Assembly: GCA_016706255.1 (NCBI GenBank)
Contig: JADJJZ010000006.1
Coordinates: 620,001-684,000, forward strand
Length of the DNA: 64,000 nucleotides
From: Bacteroidota bacterium
GTDB lineage: Bacteria; Bacteroidota; Bacteroidia; Chitinophagales; BACL12
Reading direction: 5' to 3'
Notes under the pieces: generated by a model
Databases searched by the model: none
What the model was told of the DNA's origin: nothing
What the model saw: only the letters and a program-made list of their open reading frames with translations
Shown: piece after piece, positions 1-7,924 of the stretch
Layout: each line of letters starts with the position of its first letter
Numbering within the stretch: the first letter of the stretch is position 1
Made by a program: the position numbers and the translations under genes

Positions 1-1102
1 GGTCTTTTTTAAATGTTTCTTCTAATTTTTCTGCTACTTTTTTAGTGATGTAGTTGTTTATTTTTTTAACATTCTGATCACTCTGTAAATAACTTCTGGA
101 AACGTTTAACGGAATATCCGGTGAGTCAATAACACCATGTAACAGGGTTAACCATTCAGGGACAATTTCTTTTACCTCATCGGTAACAAATACCTGATTG
201 CTGTAAAGTTGAATTTTATTTTTTTGGATTTCATAACTTTTTTTGATGCGCGGGAAGTATAATATCCCCGTTAAGTTAAATGGATAGTCTACATTTAAAT
301 GAATCCAAAATAATGGTGCTTCGGTATATGGATAAAGCTCGTTATAAAAGTTTTTATAATCCTCGTCTGTTAAATCTGATGGTTTTTTAGTCCATGCCGG
401 CGCCGGATTATTAATAATATTTGGCGTGGTAACAGTAGTGTCTTCCCCTTCATTTTCACCTTTAACTGTTTCAGTTTTTTCACCGAATTGAATTTCAACT
501 GGTAAAAACTTACAATACTTAGTTAAAAGGCCTTCAATTTTTGATTCCTCTAAAAAGGATTTATTCTCTTCATTTATAAATAAAACCACATCGGTTCCGC
601 GTTCGGCTTTTTCCCATGGTTCGAGGGTAAATTCTGTGCTGCCATCACAAATCCAGCGAACAGGTTCAGCATCGGCGCGTCCTGAACGGGTTATAATCAT
701 CACCTTATCTGCCACCATAAACGCGCTGTAGAAACCTAACCCGAAATGGCCAATTATACTTTTACCGTCATCTAACCCCTTATACTTTTCAAGAAACTCA
801 CTGGCACTGGAAAAGGCAACCTGGTTAATATACTTTTTAACCTCATCGGCAGTCATACCGATACCTTTATCTGAAATTGTCAGGGTGCCGGCTTCTTTAT
901 CTATGTGTACACTGATATTGGTAGCACCAATTTCACCGGTTATTTCACCTAAGGATGAAAGTTTTTTAAGTTTTTGGGTGGCATCTACAGCATTGGAAAC
1001 CAATTCTCTCAAAAAGATTTCATGGTCGCTGTAAAGAAACTTTTTAATAATGGGGAAAATGTTTTCCGTTTGAACGGCTATGGTTCCTTTTTCTAATGAC
1101 AT
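1..1102 (-). CDS. htpG: Molecular chaperone HtpG (Hsp90), N-terminal part, cut by window edge
   Basis: Read on the minus strand from the ATG at 1102, the frame stays open to base 1 and gives about 367 residues, against roughly 600-630 for the family, so the C-terminal dimerisation part lies outside. The N-terminal GHKL/Bergerat ATPase fold is plain: MSLEKGTIAVQTENIFPI, then FLRELVSNAVDATQKL (the conserved Glu/Asn ATP-Mg site), DKGIGM, and the lid motif GHFGLGFYSAFMVAD. The middle domain follows (PLFWIHLNVDYPF, LYSNQVFVTDE, SPDIPLNVSR). Hsp90 chaperones refold or stabilise client proteins in the cytosol in an ATP-driven cycle. The gene is divergent from the histidine kinase at 1234. I see no good TAnnTTTG box before it. 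Confidence 0.96.
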   Translation of the reverse strand, partial: MSLEKGTIAVQTENIFPIIKKFLYSDHEIFLRELVSNAVDATQKLKKLSSLGEITGEIGATNISVHIDKEAGTLTISDKGIGMTADEVKKYINQVAFSSASEFLEKYKGLDDGKSIIGHFGLGFYSAFMVADKVMIITRSGRADAEPVRWICDGSTEFTLEPWEKAERGTDVVLFINEENKSFLEESKIEGLLTKYCKFLPVEIQFGEKTETVKGENEGEDTTVTTPNIINNPAPAWTKKPSDLTDEDYKNFYNELYPYTEAPLFWIHLNVDYPFNLTGILYFPRIKKSYEIQKNKIQLYSNQVFVTDEVKEIVPEWLTLLHGVIDSPDIPLNVSRSYLQSDQNVKKINNYITKKVAEKLEETFKKD

Positions 1103-1204
1103 ACGTATCGTAATTTTAGGTAAACCCCGCATTTCAAACGCTGTGCCATTGCATTTTGGCTGACAATTTGTCGCTGAAAGTGTCGGTTTTTTGCAGGAAT
1201 TGGC

Positions 1205-1212
1205 TACATTTG
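1205..1212 (+). promoter_or_regulatory. Bacteroidota -7 box for the TPR-kinase gene
   Basis: TACATTTG is an exact match to TAnnTTTG and ends 21 nt before the ATG at 1234. No convincing -33 element is visible at the usual distance. Confidence 0.55.
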
Positions 1213-1233
1213 CCCTCTCAGCAGCAGGCATAA

Positions 1234-3042
1234 ATGGGCAGTATCAACAGGACATACATTCAAAACACCAAAGCAGAAATCGAATCGCTTTTGCATACAT
1301 CCTGGGATTTGGTATCAAAACGCAATTCTGAAATCGAAAATTTATCGCAAAAGGCGCTCGAATTAGCCAATTCCATTGATAGTAATAATTATCGTGGATT
1401 GGCCATAATTGAATCAGCTTTGTTTGAATGTTTAGTTAAAAATAATTACTACCAGTCCATAAAATTATGCACCGAAGGGTTTAACCTGATGAAGGGTGAG
1501 TTCAAAAAAAGATATGCCGCCTATTATCATTTGAACCTTGGCAGAAATTATCATTTTCTCGGCGACAATGTGCTCACTCAAAAACATTATCTCGAATGTA
1601 TTAAATTACTAGAACACCGGCCGGATAAAAATTATTATGAAAAGCGCTGGCTGGCACATACTTATTACAATATTTTTATCTTATTCAATTTTACCGGTGC
1701 TGAGTTTGCACAAAGTGAATATCTCGAAAAAGCGCTAAAGGTTTATGAAGAAATTGAAGATTCGGGTGGTGTAGCAAATTGTTATAATTCATATGCAGTT
1801 TATTATTTCAAACAAAACGAATTAAAATCTTCGCTTGAATATTTATTAAAAGCAAGAGATTTAGCTTTAAAAGAAAACGCAACTTCTTTTTTGTCTATTT
1901 ATTGTTCTAACATCGGCTTGGTTTACACCAAAATGGGTATGATAGAAACCGGTGAAAAGTTTTTTGCCGATGCACAGGATTATGATTTAATAATCAACAG
2001 CACTTATCATTCGGCCCATACGCACAACCAAATGGGTGAAGCAAGTGCAATGCAAAAAAAGTTTGATAAGGCGATTGAACATTTTAAAATTGCTGAACAA
2101 TATTTTGAATCCGTTGGCGTAAAAAAGGCGCTCTCAACTTTATATGATAATCTTTCACAAAGTTATATCGGCATAAATAATTTTGAAGAAGCTTATCGGT
2201 ACCAAAAAAAATATGCTGATTCACTGAAAGATTTATTTAACGACGAAAAAACATTCGCTATTGCAAGAGCAAGAAATGAATATGAATTAGAAATTAAGGA
2301 TCAAGAAGCTCAATTGTTGCGCTCCAAGAATGAACAAATTGCTAAATATGCAAATCAACTGGAATTTTCGAACAACGAATTGCGACAATTTGCACATGTA
2401 GCCAGTCACGATTTACGCGAACCGTTGCGCATGGTTTCTTCTTATGTGCAATTGTTGGAAAGGGGCTTACGCGACAAGCTGGATGATGACCAGAAGGAAT
2501 TTATGCAATTTATTATCCATGGTACACATACCATGCAAAACCTCATCAGCGATTTACTTACGTTATCGGGAATCAGCTTTGTACGTTCACTGGAGGCTGT
2601 CGATTTAAATAAAGTGCTTAAAATAGTTTCAGGCACTTTAAAAAGTCAGATTGCAGAAAGAAATGTAATTATCAATTCGCCGGTTTTACCGGTTTTGCAA
2701 GCCGATGAAACCCATATGGTTCAGTTGTTCCAGAATTTAATCTCCAATGCCATTAAATATAATAAAAGCGCACAACCGATAATTGATATCACCTATAATT
2801 TAACTGCAAAAAAATACCATTTTGCGGTTGCTGATAACGGTATCGGTATTCCTGAAGAATACAAAGAAAAAATATTTCTCATTTTTCAGCGTTTACATTC
2901 AAGAGATGAATATTCAGGAACCGGAATCGGGTTGGCCATTTGTAAAAAAATAATCGACCAGGCCGGTGGAAAAATAAGGGTGGAGGCAAATAATAACCAT
3001 GGCTGTATATTTAAATTTACCCTGCCCGTTACAGCCAGTTGA
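1234..3042 (+). CDS. Cytosolic TPR-repeat sensor histidine kinase
   Basis: 602 residues. Residues about 1-330 are helical tetratricopeptide-like repeats (for example NCYNSYAVYYFKQNELKSSL and SIYCSNIGLVYTKMGMIETG). A coiled coil follows at about 338-385. The HisKA dimerisation/phosphoacceptor motif is FAHVASHDLREPL with the phosphorylatable His at about 392. The HATPase_c domain has N-box FQNLISNAIKYN (Asn 501/505), G1 ADNGIGIPEEY (Asp 534) and the F/G2 boxes IFQRLHSRDEYSGTGIGLAI. It has neither signal peptide nor transmembrane segment, so it should sense a cytosolic cue or a partner protein through the TPRs. There is no receiver domain and no response regulator next to it, so its output partner must be encoded elsewhere. 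Domain call is firm; input and regulon are unknown. Confidence 0.9.
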   Translation: MGSINRTYIQNTKAEIESLLHTSWDLVSKRNSEIENLSQKALELANSIDSNNYRGLAIIESALFECLVKNNYYQSIKLCTEGFNLMKGEFKKRYAAYYHLNLGRNYHFLGDNVLTQKHYLECIKLLEHRPDKNYYEKRWLAHTYYNIFILFNFTGAEFAQSEYLEKALKVYEEIEDSGGVANCYNSYAVYYFKQNELKSSLEYLLKARDLALKENATSFLSIYCSNIGLVYTKMGMIETGEKFFADAQDYDLIINSTYHSAHTHNQMGEASAMQKKFDKAIEHFKIAEQYFESVGVKKALSTLYDNLSQSYIGINNFEEAYRYQKKYADSLKDLFNDEKTFAIARARNEYELEIKDQEAQLLRSKNEQIAKYANQLEFSNNELRQFAHVASHDLREPLRMVSSYVQLLERGLRDKLDDDQKEFMQFIIHGTHTMQNLISDLLTLSGISFVRSLEAVDLNKVLKIVSGTLKSQIAERNVIINSPVLPVLQADETHMVQLFQNLISNAIKYNKSAQPIIDITYNLTAKKYHFAVADNGIGIPEEYKEKIFLIFQRLHSRDEYSGTGIGLAICKKIIDQAGGKIRVEANNNHGCIFKFTLPVTAS

Positions 3043-3099
3043 TATTGATTGGTAATTGTATCATTAGTTAATCGGCATACTTGTTGTAATATAAGAATT

Positions 3100-3576
3100 A
3101 TGAAAATTAGATTTTCACTACTGCTTGCAGTTTTCAGCACCTTATTTTTGTCGTCTTGTGTATCTTCAAAAGATATGCAGTATCAGGGTTTCACGAATTT
3201 TAAAGTGAATAATATTACTGATGAACCTAAGGTGAATGTTGATATAAAATTATATAATCCCAATTTTTTCGGCGGGAAATTAAAAGCAATGGAATTTAAT
3301 GTTTTGGTAGATGATAAAATAATCGGAAGTGCGGGAATCCCCGATCCTGTGCGTATTAAAGGCAAATCGGAATTTATTTTACCGGTTGAATGTACTACTT
3401 CGCTAGATAAAATGGGCGGATTGCTGGCACTTGGATTACAATCTTATTTCAGTAGCAGTGAAGTGCCTGTTGGTATTGAAGGCACTATGACGATACAAAA
3501 GTTTATCTTTTTTAGAAGAACCTTTGCTTTTAAATATGGTGATGAAATTGACATTAAAAAAATAATGGGCAATTAA
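3100..3576 (+). CDS. LEA14-like (WHy domain) lipoprotein
   Basis: 158 residues from the ATG at 3100. A longer frame from a TTG at 3049 exists, but only the ATG places the signal sequence at the terminus. Residues 1-20 form a lipoprotein signal (MKIRFSLLLAVFSTLFLSSC, lipobox LSSC), so the protein should be lipid-anchored. The rest resembles the type 2 late-embryogenesis-abundant/WHy beta-sandwich: EPKVNVDIKLYNPNFFGGKL, then KAMEFNVLVDDKIIG and a closing strand pair. Such small proteins are common in Bacteroidota and have no firmly assigned role. It follows the kinase gene by 57 nt on the same strand, and its last 4 nt overlap the 3' end of the convergent antiterminator gene. Confidence 0.75.
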   Translation: MKIRFSLLLAVFSTLFLSSCVSSKDMQYQGFTNFKVNNITDEPKVNVDIKLYNPNFFGGKLKAMEFNVLVDDKIIGSAGIPDPVRIKGKSEFILPVECTTSLDKMGGLLALGLQSYFSSSEVPVGIEGTMTIQKFIFFRRTFAFKYGDEIDIKKIMGN

Positions 3577-4094
3577 ACTTTTTCGAGATATGATTTCGGG
3601 ACTGATATTTTAAGCACCTGATTAATTACTTCTATTCGTATAATAAAATGTTTTTCGTTTTCAATTTCAATTAATTCGCCGGTACAACCTTTTAGCGGAC
3701 CAAAATTAATTACAACCTGTTCGCCTTTTGAAAAAGTATCTTGTTGCGCCTCAACGGGTAATCCTGTTTCCAAGAAAATGCGAATGTCATCAATTTGTTT
3801 TTGCGGTATTACAGCGATTTTTTTCTCCTGATAAATAAAATTTACAACGCCTTCTACCATTCTCACTCTTGTGAGGTTTTCAGGAGTCACAAAAACAAAA
3901 ATATAACCGTTAAACAAAGGCGCTTGAACCGTTTTTTTTCTATCACTCCACTGCCGCACCGTTTTCATCAAAGGCAAAAAGGCCTCCAATTGCATTTTAT
4001 CCAATCGCTCTTTTACTTTTTTTTCACTCCGCGATTTTACGTAGGCTACATGCCATTGTGGTAAGCTGGTTTTTTTATCTGCAGTAGGTTCCAT
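3573..4094 (-). CDS. NusG/RfaH-family (UpxY-like) transcription antiterminator
   Basis: 173 residues. The N-terminal NGN domain (about 13-112) starts WHVAYVKSRSEKKVKERLD and contains the hallmark PLFNGYIFVFV. A KOW domain follows at about 120-155 (FSKGEQVVINFGPLKGCTGE). Specialised NusG paralogues of this type (UpxY in Bacteroides capsule operons, RfaH in enterics) ride RNA polymerase and prevent premature termination in long polysaccharide operons. Here it is the last gene after the acetyltransferase and dehydrogenase on the minus strand (10 nt after the dehydrogenase), whereas UpxY genes normally come first. Housekeeping NusG would sit beside secE/rplK, which are absent, so a specialised role is likelier. 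Confidence 0.85.
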   Translation of the reverse strand: MEPTADKKTSLPQWHVAYVKSRSEKKVKERLDKMQLEAFLPLMKTVRQWSDRKKTVQAPLFNGYIFVFVTPENLTRVRMVEGVVNFIYQEKKIAVIPQKQIDDIRIFLETGLPVEAQQDTFSKGEQVVINFGPLKGCTGELIEIENEKHFIIRIEVINQVLKISVPKSYLEKV

Positions 4095-4104
4095 TAATTG
4101 CAGC

Positions 4105-5133
4105 TTACTTTTTTAATAATGCAGGCGGGCGCTGTGCGCAAATACGTTCAATTACATCAACAACCAATTTGCCTTCATATGCCGTTGTGGCAATATTGGC
4201 TTTATCTTGTAATACATCAATTATATTATCAATAATAAAATGATGATTTGCTGCAGAACCAATATACGGGCCGTAATTGTTAGGCGCCGCGGTTGGAGCC
4301 AATTCCGGCATAGTATAATTTTTTATATCGCAATATTTTACTTCATTCATATATTGACCACCAATTTCGATGGTTCCGTTTTCGGCAATAATACGAATAC
4401 TGCTTTCAAAATTTTTATTGTAAACCGAAGATGAATAATTGATACTGCCAATGCCACCATTAACAAAATTAAATGCTACAATTCCGGAATCTTCAAAGTC
4501 GGTTAATTGTTGATGATTAAAATCGGCAAATGTGGAACGAATATTTTCAATATCGCCAAATAACCACAACATGGTATCAATAAAATGCGAAAATTGTGTG
4601 AACAAAGTGCCGCCATCTAACTGTTGTTTACCATGCCACGTGTTTTCATGATAATATCGTTCATCTCTGTTCCAAAAACAATTTATTTGCACCATAAAAG
4701 TTTTGCCTAAAATTCCGCTGCTAACAACTTCTTTTAACCAAACAGATGGAGGCGAAAACCTGTTTTGCATTACACAAAATATTTTTTTTCCGCGTTTAAC
4801 TGATTCATTAATTACGGCATCGCAATCATCTGCCGACAAGGCCATCGGCTTTTCAATTACCACATGTTTATTTTGTTGCAACACTTTAATTGCGTGTTCA
4901 GCATGTAATCCGTTTGGTGTACAAATATTTACTACATCAATAGCTAAATCTGATGCCAGTAATGTATCAATTGAATTATAAAAAAGGGATTCGTAATGGC
5001 TGATATTTAATTGTTCAGATGATTTTATATCACACAACGCACTTAATTTCGCCTGGGCATTACGCGTAATCATCTCCGCATGTCGTTTACCAATATGTCC
5101 GCATCCTACAACAGCAAAATGAATTTTATCCAT
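4105..5133 (-). CDS. Gfo/Idh/MocA-family NAD-dependent sugar dehydrogenase (WlbA/WbpB-like)
   Basis: 342 residues. The Rossmann NAD-binding motif is at the extreme N-terminus (FAVVGCGHIGKRHAEMI), and the family's catalytic EKP motif is present (NKHVVIEKPMAL). The C-terminal alpha/beta domain has the substrate-side stretch DGGTLFTQFSHFIDTMLWLFG. In the WlbA/WbpB group the enzyme oxidises C3 of UDP-GlcNAcA, preparing it for amination and then acetylation. Its immediate neighbour upstream (9 nt) is a WbpD/WlbB-type acetyltransferase, which supports this reading, but the aminotransferase (WbpE/WlbC) is not in the window. The exact sugar is inferred from context only. Confidence 0.85.
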   Translation of the reverse strand: MDKIHFAVVGCGHIGKRHAEMITRNAQAKLSALCDIKSSEQLNISHYESLFYNSIDTLLASDLAIDVVNICTPNGLHAEHAIKVLQQNKHVVIEKPMALSADDCDAVINESVKRGKKIFCVMQNRFSPPSVWLKEVVSSGILGKTFMVQINCFWNRDERYYHENTWHGKQQLDGGTLFTQFSHFIDTMLWLFGDIENIRSTFADFNHQQLTDFEDSGIVAFNFVNGGIGSINYSSSVYNKNFESSIRIIAENGTIEIGGQYMNEVKYCDIKNYTMPELAPTAAPNNYGPYIGSAANHHFIIDNIIDVLQDKANIATTAYEGKLVVDVIERICAQRPPALLKK

Positions 5134-5142
5134 ACCGTTTTC

Positions 5143-5724
5143 TTATTTTATTTTGCGCACTATATTGCTTGTTAATTGATAACGGTCACCTGAAGTTGTG
5201 CAAGTTGCATAACCATCTTTATCAAATAATAATTTTGTTCCATGTTCACTCATCCATCCTGTTTGGTGTGCAGGATTTCCGGTTAGTAAAGCATAATCTC
5301 CAACATCTTTTGTTACCACTGCGCCTGCGCCGATAAAAGCATAATTGCCAATGGTAATTCCACAAATTATTGTTGCATTTGCTCCAATTGTTGCGCCTTT
5401 TTTTACCAGGGTTTTTTTGTATTCGTTTTTTCTTTCAATTGCGCTGCGCGGATTAATTACATTTGTAAACACCATACTCGGCCCAAGAAAAACTTCATCT
5501 TCAATAACAACTCCTGTATATACAGATACATTATTCTGCACTTTCACTTTATTGCCAAGATGTACACCCGAAGCTATAAATACATTCTGGCCAAGAATGC
5601 AATCTGCCCCAATAATACTACCGCTCATTACATGCGAAAAATGCCAAATTTTGGTATTGTTCCCGATTTGTGCGCCTGCATCCACAATGGCGCTTTCATG
5701 TATGAAATAATTGTTATGTTGCAT
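5143..5724 (-). CDS. Left-handed beta-helix N-acetyltransferase (WbpD/WlbB-like)
   Basis: 193 residues from the ATG at 5724 (MQHNNYFIHESAIVD). A 14-residue upstream extension is possible but lies over the promoter box and has no family counterpart. Hexapeptide repeats run from about residue 10 to 155 (SAIVDAGAQIGNNTKIWHF, GSIIGADCILGQNVFIASGV, GATIGANATIICGITIGNYA), giving a left-handed parallel beta-helix that trimerises and binds acetyl-CoA. The ending GNPAHQTGWMSEHG is typical of the WbpD/WlbB group, which acetylates the 3-amino group of a UDP-sugar acid for surface polysaccharide. First gene of a three-gene operon with the dehydrogenase and the antiterminator. Confidence 0.87.
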   Translation of the reverse strand: MQHNNYFIHESAIVDAGAQIGNNTKIWHFSHVMSGSIIGADCILGQNVFIASGVHLGNKVKVQNNVSVYTGVVIEDEVFLGPSMVFTNVINPRSAIERKNEYKKTLVKKGATIGANATIICGITIGNYAFIGAGAVVTKDVGDYALLTGNPAHQTGWMSEHGTKLLFDKDGYATCTTSGDRYQLTSNIVRKIK

Positions 5725-5739
5725 ATTCCGGTATCGCGA

Positions 5740-5747
5740 CAAAGATA
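5740..5747 (-). promoter_or_regulatory. -7 box of the acetyltransferase operon
   Basis: On the minus strand this reads TATCTTTG, an exact TAnnTTTG box ending 15 nt before the ATG at 5724. It shares a 57-bp divergent gap with the lipoprotein gene. Confidence 0.6.
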
Positions 5748-5766
5748 AGGGTTTAAGCAGAAGCAT

Positions 5767-5774
5767 TATCTTCG
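5767..5774 (+). promoter_or_regulatory. Near-consensus -7 box abutting the lipoprotein start
   Basis: TATCTTCG (one mismatch to TAnnTTTG) ends 7 nt before the ATG at 5782. Transcription from it would begin at or near the start codon. Confidence 0.35.
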
Positions 5775-5781
5775 CAGCCGG

Positions 5782-7260
5782 ATGATCAAGGTTAATAGGG
5801 ATATTGTTGTTTTGTGTTTGCTGCTATTATCTGTGCTGGCTTCCTGTAAAAAGGGTTTTGAGGGCACTGAACTCGGCAACCTGAATCCTGATACCTATTT
5901 GGTTACAGATACAATTATTCGCTTTGGCCCCGACCGACTCGAAAGTGAGGTTGTATTAAAATGGTGGAGCGACGATCCCGATGGGTTTGTGATTGGCTAT
6001 GAATTTACATTTGACGCTGAAATCACTGAATCTACTATTTGGACCTATACTGAACGTCAGGACAGCACGTTTATTCTTGCCCCGCCTGCCGGAGCTGATT
6101 CTGCAGATTTTGTTTTTCAAATCCGTGCTATCGATAATTATGGCCTAAAGGACCCAACACCGGCTCGTTTAGTAATTCCGGTTAAAAATTCGCCACCGAC
6201 CGCTCAGTTTGTTCCAGGTTTAATAACCCCGCAAAAGTCGTTTCCGGTGTTAAAATATTTCTGGACCGGTAGCGACCCGGATGGAACCGATAACCTATTG
6301 CGCTACGAGCTCTGTTTTAACGATACTACTGCAACACCATACGTTTTAGACAAAACCGTTAGCAGTGCCATATTTGAGGCTACCGAACCGGGGCTCGACA
6401 ATATGGTTTGTAAGGTTTACCAAAATGCGGCAACCTTACCTAACGGTGAAACCATAAGCGGGATGCTCGGAAATGCCTGGAATACGCTCTACATAAGAGC
6501 TGTAGACCAAAGTTTAGCCACAAGCGCCTATGTTGCTGCCGATTCTGTTTTTGTAAAAAAGGTAAATAGTAATGTGTTAATGGTAAATGGCTACTCCACT
6601 ATCACGAATGAAAGTTTTTATGCTACACGGCTCATTAATAATGGTATTGCCGTTTTTGATACCATTCAAATTTTTGCCCAAACCGCAGGTGCTTACACCC
6701 AGCAATCTGCAGATAATATTACACAGGCAAAAGTGTTCGATTTGTTCGATTTAATTATCTGGTTCAGCAACAATGCCGATAACTCGTTTTCACTAGCTCA
6801 AAAAACAACGGAAAGTTTTTTTAATTCAGGGGGCAAGATGTTAATGAGCGTTTATATTTCCAGCTCTTTTGACCCATTGAGCAATTTTCTTGACTTCACA
6901 CCTATTGCTTCATTAGTGAATCCTGTTGATACGACATTAATATTAGATAACGGAGCCTCATTATTGCCTGTTGATGGGGGATGGCCTGGGTTGCAGTCAA
7001 CTGCCATTGTTGGAACCGTAAAACCAATAAATCTTCAAATTGGTGCAACACCTTTATATAATGCTGCATTAACCGCAAAAGATAATATTTCATTGAGTTT
7101 AACTCCATGGACCGGTGTGTCAACCGTTATGGCTAAAAAAACGGATATAAGTGGCAATACTAATTTTGTAATTGCAACATTAGAGTTAAATAAACTAGAT
7201 GGGTTATTGAATATGGATTTGTTGTTTGAAAAAGTGTTGAATGATGAATTCGGATTCTGA
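5782..7260 (+). CDS. Surface lipoprotein with fibronectin-III-like repeats, function unknown
   Basis: 492 residues. An N-terminal lipoprotein signal ends in the lipobox LASC followed by KK. Two related segments, WWSDDPDGFVIGYEF (about residue 55) and YFWTGSDPDGTDNLLRYEL (about 155), look like beta-sandwich (Fn3-like) modules. The C-terminal half (from about 265, VLMVNGYSTITNESFYATRL through FFNSGGKMLMSVYISSSF) resembles the alpha/beta glutamine-amidotransferase-like fold seen in some Bacteroidota surface proteins, without visible catalytic residues. Probably an exported, envelope-anchored protein. Its last 20 nt overlap the start of purN, so the two are likely co-transcribed even though no functional link is apparent. 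Confidence 0.75.
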   Translation: MIKVNRDIVVLCLLLLSVLASCKKGFEGTELGNLNPDTYLVTDTIIRFGPDRLESEVVLKWWSDDPDGFVIGYEFTFDAEITESTIWTYTERQDSTFILAPPAGADSADFVFQIRAIDNYGLKDPTPARLVIPVKNSPPTAQFVPGLITPQKSFPVLKYFWTGSDPDGTDNLLRYELCFNDTTATPYVLDKTVSSAIFEATEPGLDNMVCKVYQNAATLPNGETISGMLGNAWNTLYIRAVDQSLATSAYVAADSVFVKKVNSNVLMVNGYSTITNESFYATRLINNGIAVFDTIQIFAQTAGAYTQQSADNITQAKVFDLFDLIIWFSNNADNSFSLAQKTTESFFNSGGKMLMSVYISSSFDPLSNFLDFTPIASLVNPVDTTLILDNGASLLPVDGGWPGLQSTAIVGTVKPINLQIGATPLYNAALTAKDNISLSLTPWTGVSTVMAKKTDISGNTNFVIATLELNKLDGLLNMDLLFEKVLNDEFGF

Positions 7261-7837
7261 TAAAAAAATACGCCTAGCCATTTTTGCCTCTGGAGCCGGT
7301 TCTAATGCGGAAAACTGTTTGCGTTATTTTCAAAACCATGATGACATAAGTATCCCGCTTATTGTTACCAATCGCAGTGATGCCGGTGTTTTGGCCGTTG
7401 CAAAAAAATATCATGTACATGCTGAAATTATCACAAATGCCGAATGGAAACATCCGGAACAGGGTTTGAAGCTGCTACAACAATATCAAATTGACTTTAT
7501 TTTACTGGCAGGATATCTGGCTTTGGTTCCTCAATTATTGATTAATACCTACCGACATCGAATTTTTAATACCCACCCGGCCTTATTGCCTGATTTTGGG
7601 GGGAAAGGCATGTACGGCAAACATGTGCATGAGGCAGTTTTTCAATCAGGTGAGCGTGAAACGGGCATCACCGTGCATGAAGTTGATGAAGTTTATGATG
7701 AGGGTCGTATCTTATTTCAGGTGAGTATCGATATTACAGAAAATGATACTCCGGCAACCATTGAACAAAAAGTAAGGGAATTAGAATATGCCTATTTACC
7801 CGGTTTCGTGGAAAAACTGTTGTTAAGTAAAGCATAA
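7241..7837 (+). CDS. purN: Phosphoribosylglycinamide formyltransferase
   Basis: 198 residues. PurN transfers a formyl group from 10-formyl-tetrahydrofolate to GAR, the third step of de novo IMP synthesis, in the cytosol. Visible motifs are the P-loop-like FASGAGSNAE binding the substrate phosphate, the catalytic FNTHPALLPDFGGKGMYG (Asn and His), and GITVHEVDEVYDEG with the catalytic Asp. The gene starts inside the end of the lipoprotein gene (ATGATG at 7241; either codon is possible) and is followed after 87 nt by purH. The purL/purM/purD genes are not in the window. Confidence 0.95.
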   Translation: MMNSDSDKKIRLAIFASGAGSNAENCLRYFQNHDDISIPLIVTNRSDAGVLAVAKKYHVHAEIITNAEWKHPEQGLKLLQQYQIDFILLAGYLALVPQLLINTYRHRIFNTHPALLPDFGGKGMYGKHVHEAVFQSGERETGITVHEVDEVYDEGRILFQVSIDITENDTPATIEQKVRELEYAYLPGFVEKLLLSKA

Positions 7838-7894
7838 TACCTAATATACCTTATTACTTTCCGAATTCACTGATAACTATTGATGCCGGAAGGG

Positions 7895-7902
7895 TAACTT
7901 TG
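7895..7902 (+). promoter_or_regulatory. -7 box of purH
   Basis: TAACTTTG is an exact TAnnTTTG box 22 nt before the purH ATG, so purH can be transcribed independently of purN. Confidence 0.55.
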
Positions 7903-7924
7903 CGGCAGAATTAAAAATTACCTT

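Noticed and set aside
3049..3099. Upstream TTG start for the LEA14-like lipoprotein
   Set aside because: It would bury the lipoprotein signal sequence 17 residues inside the protein.
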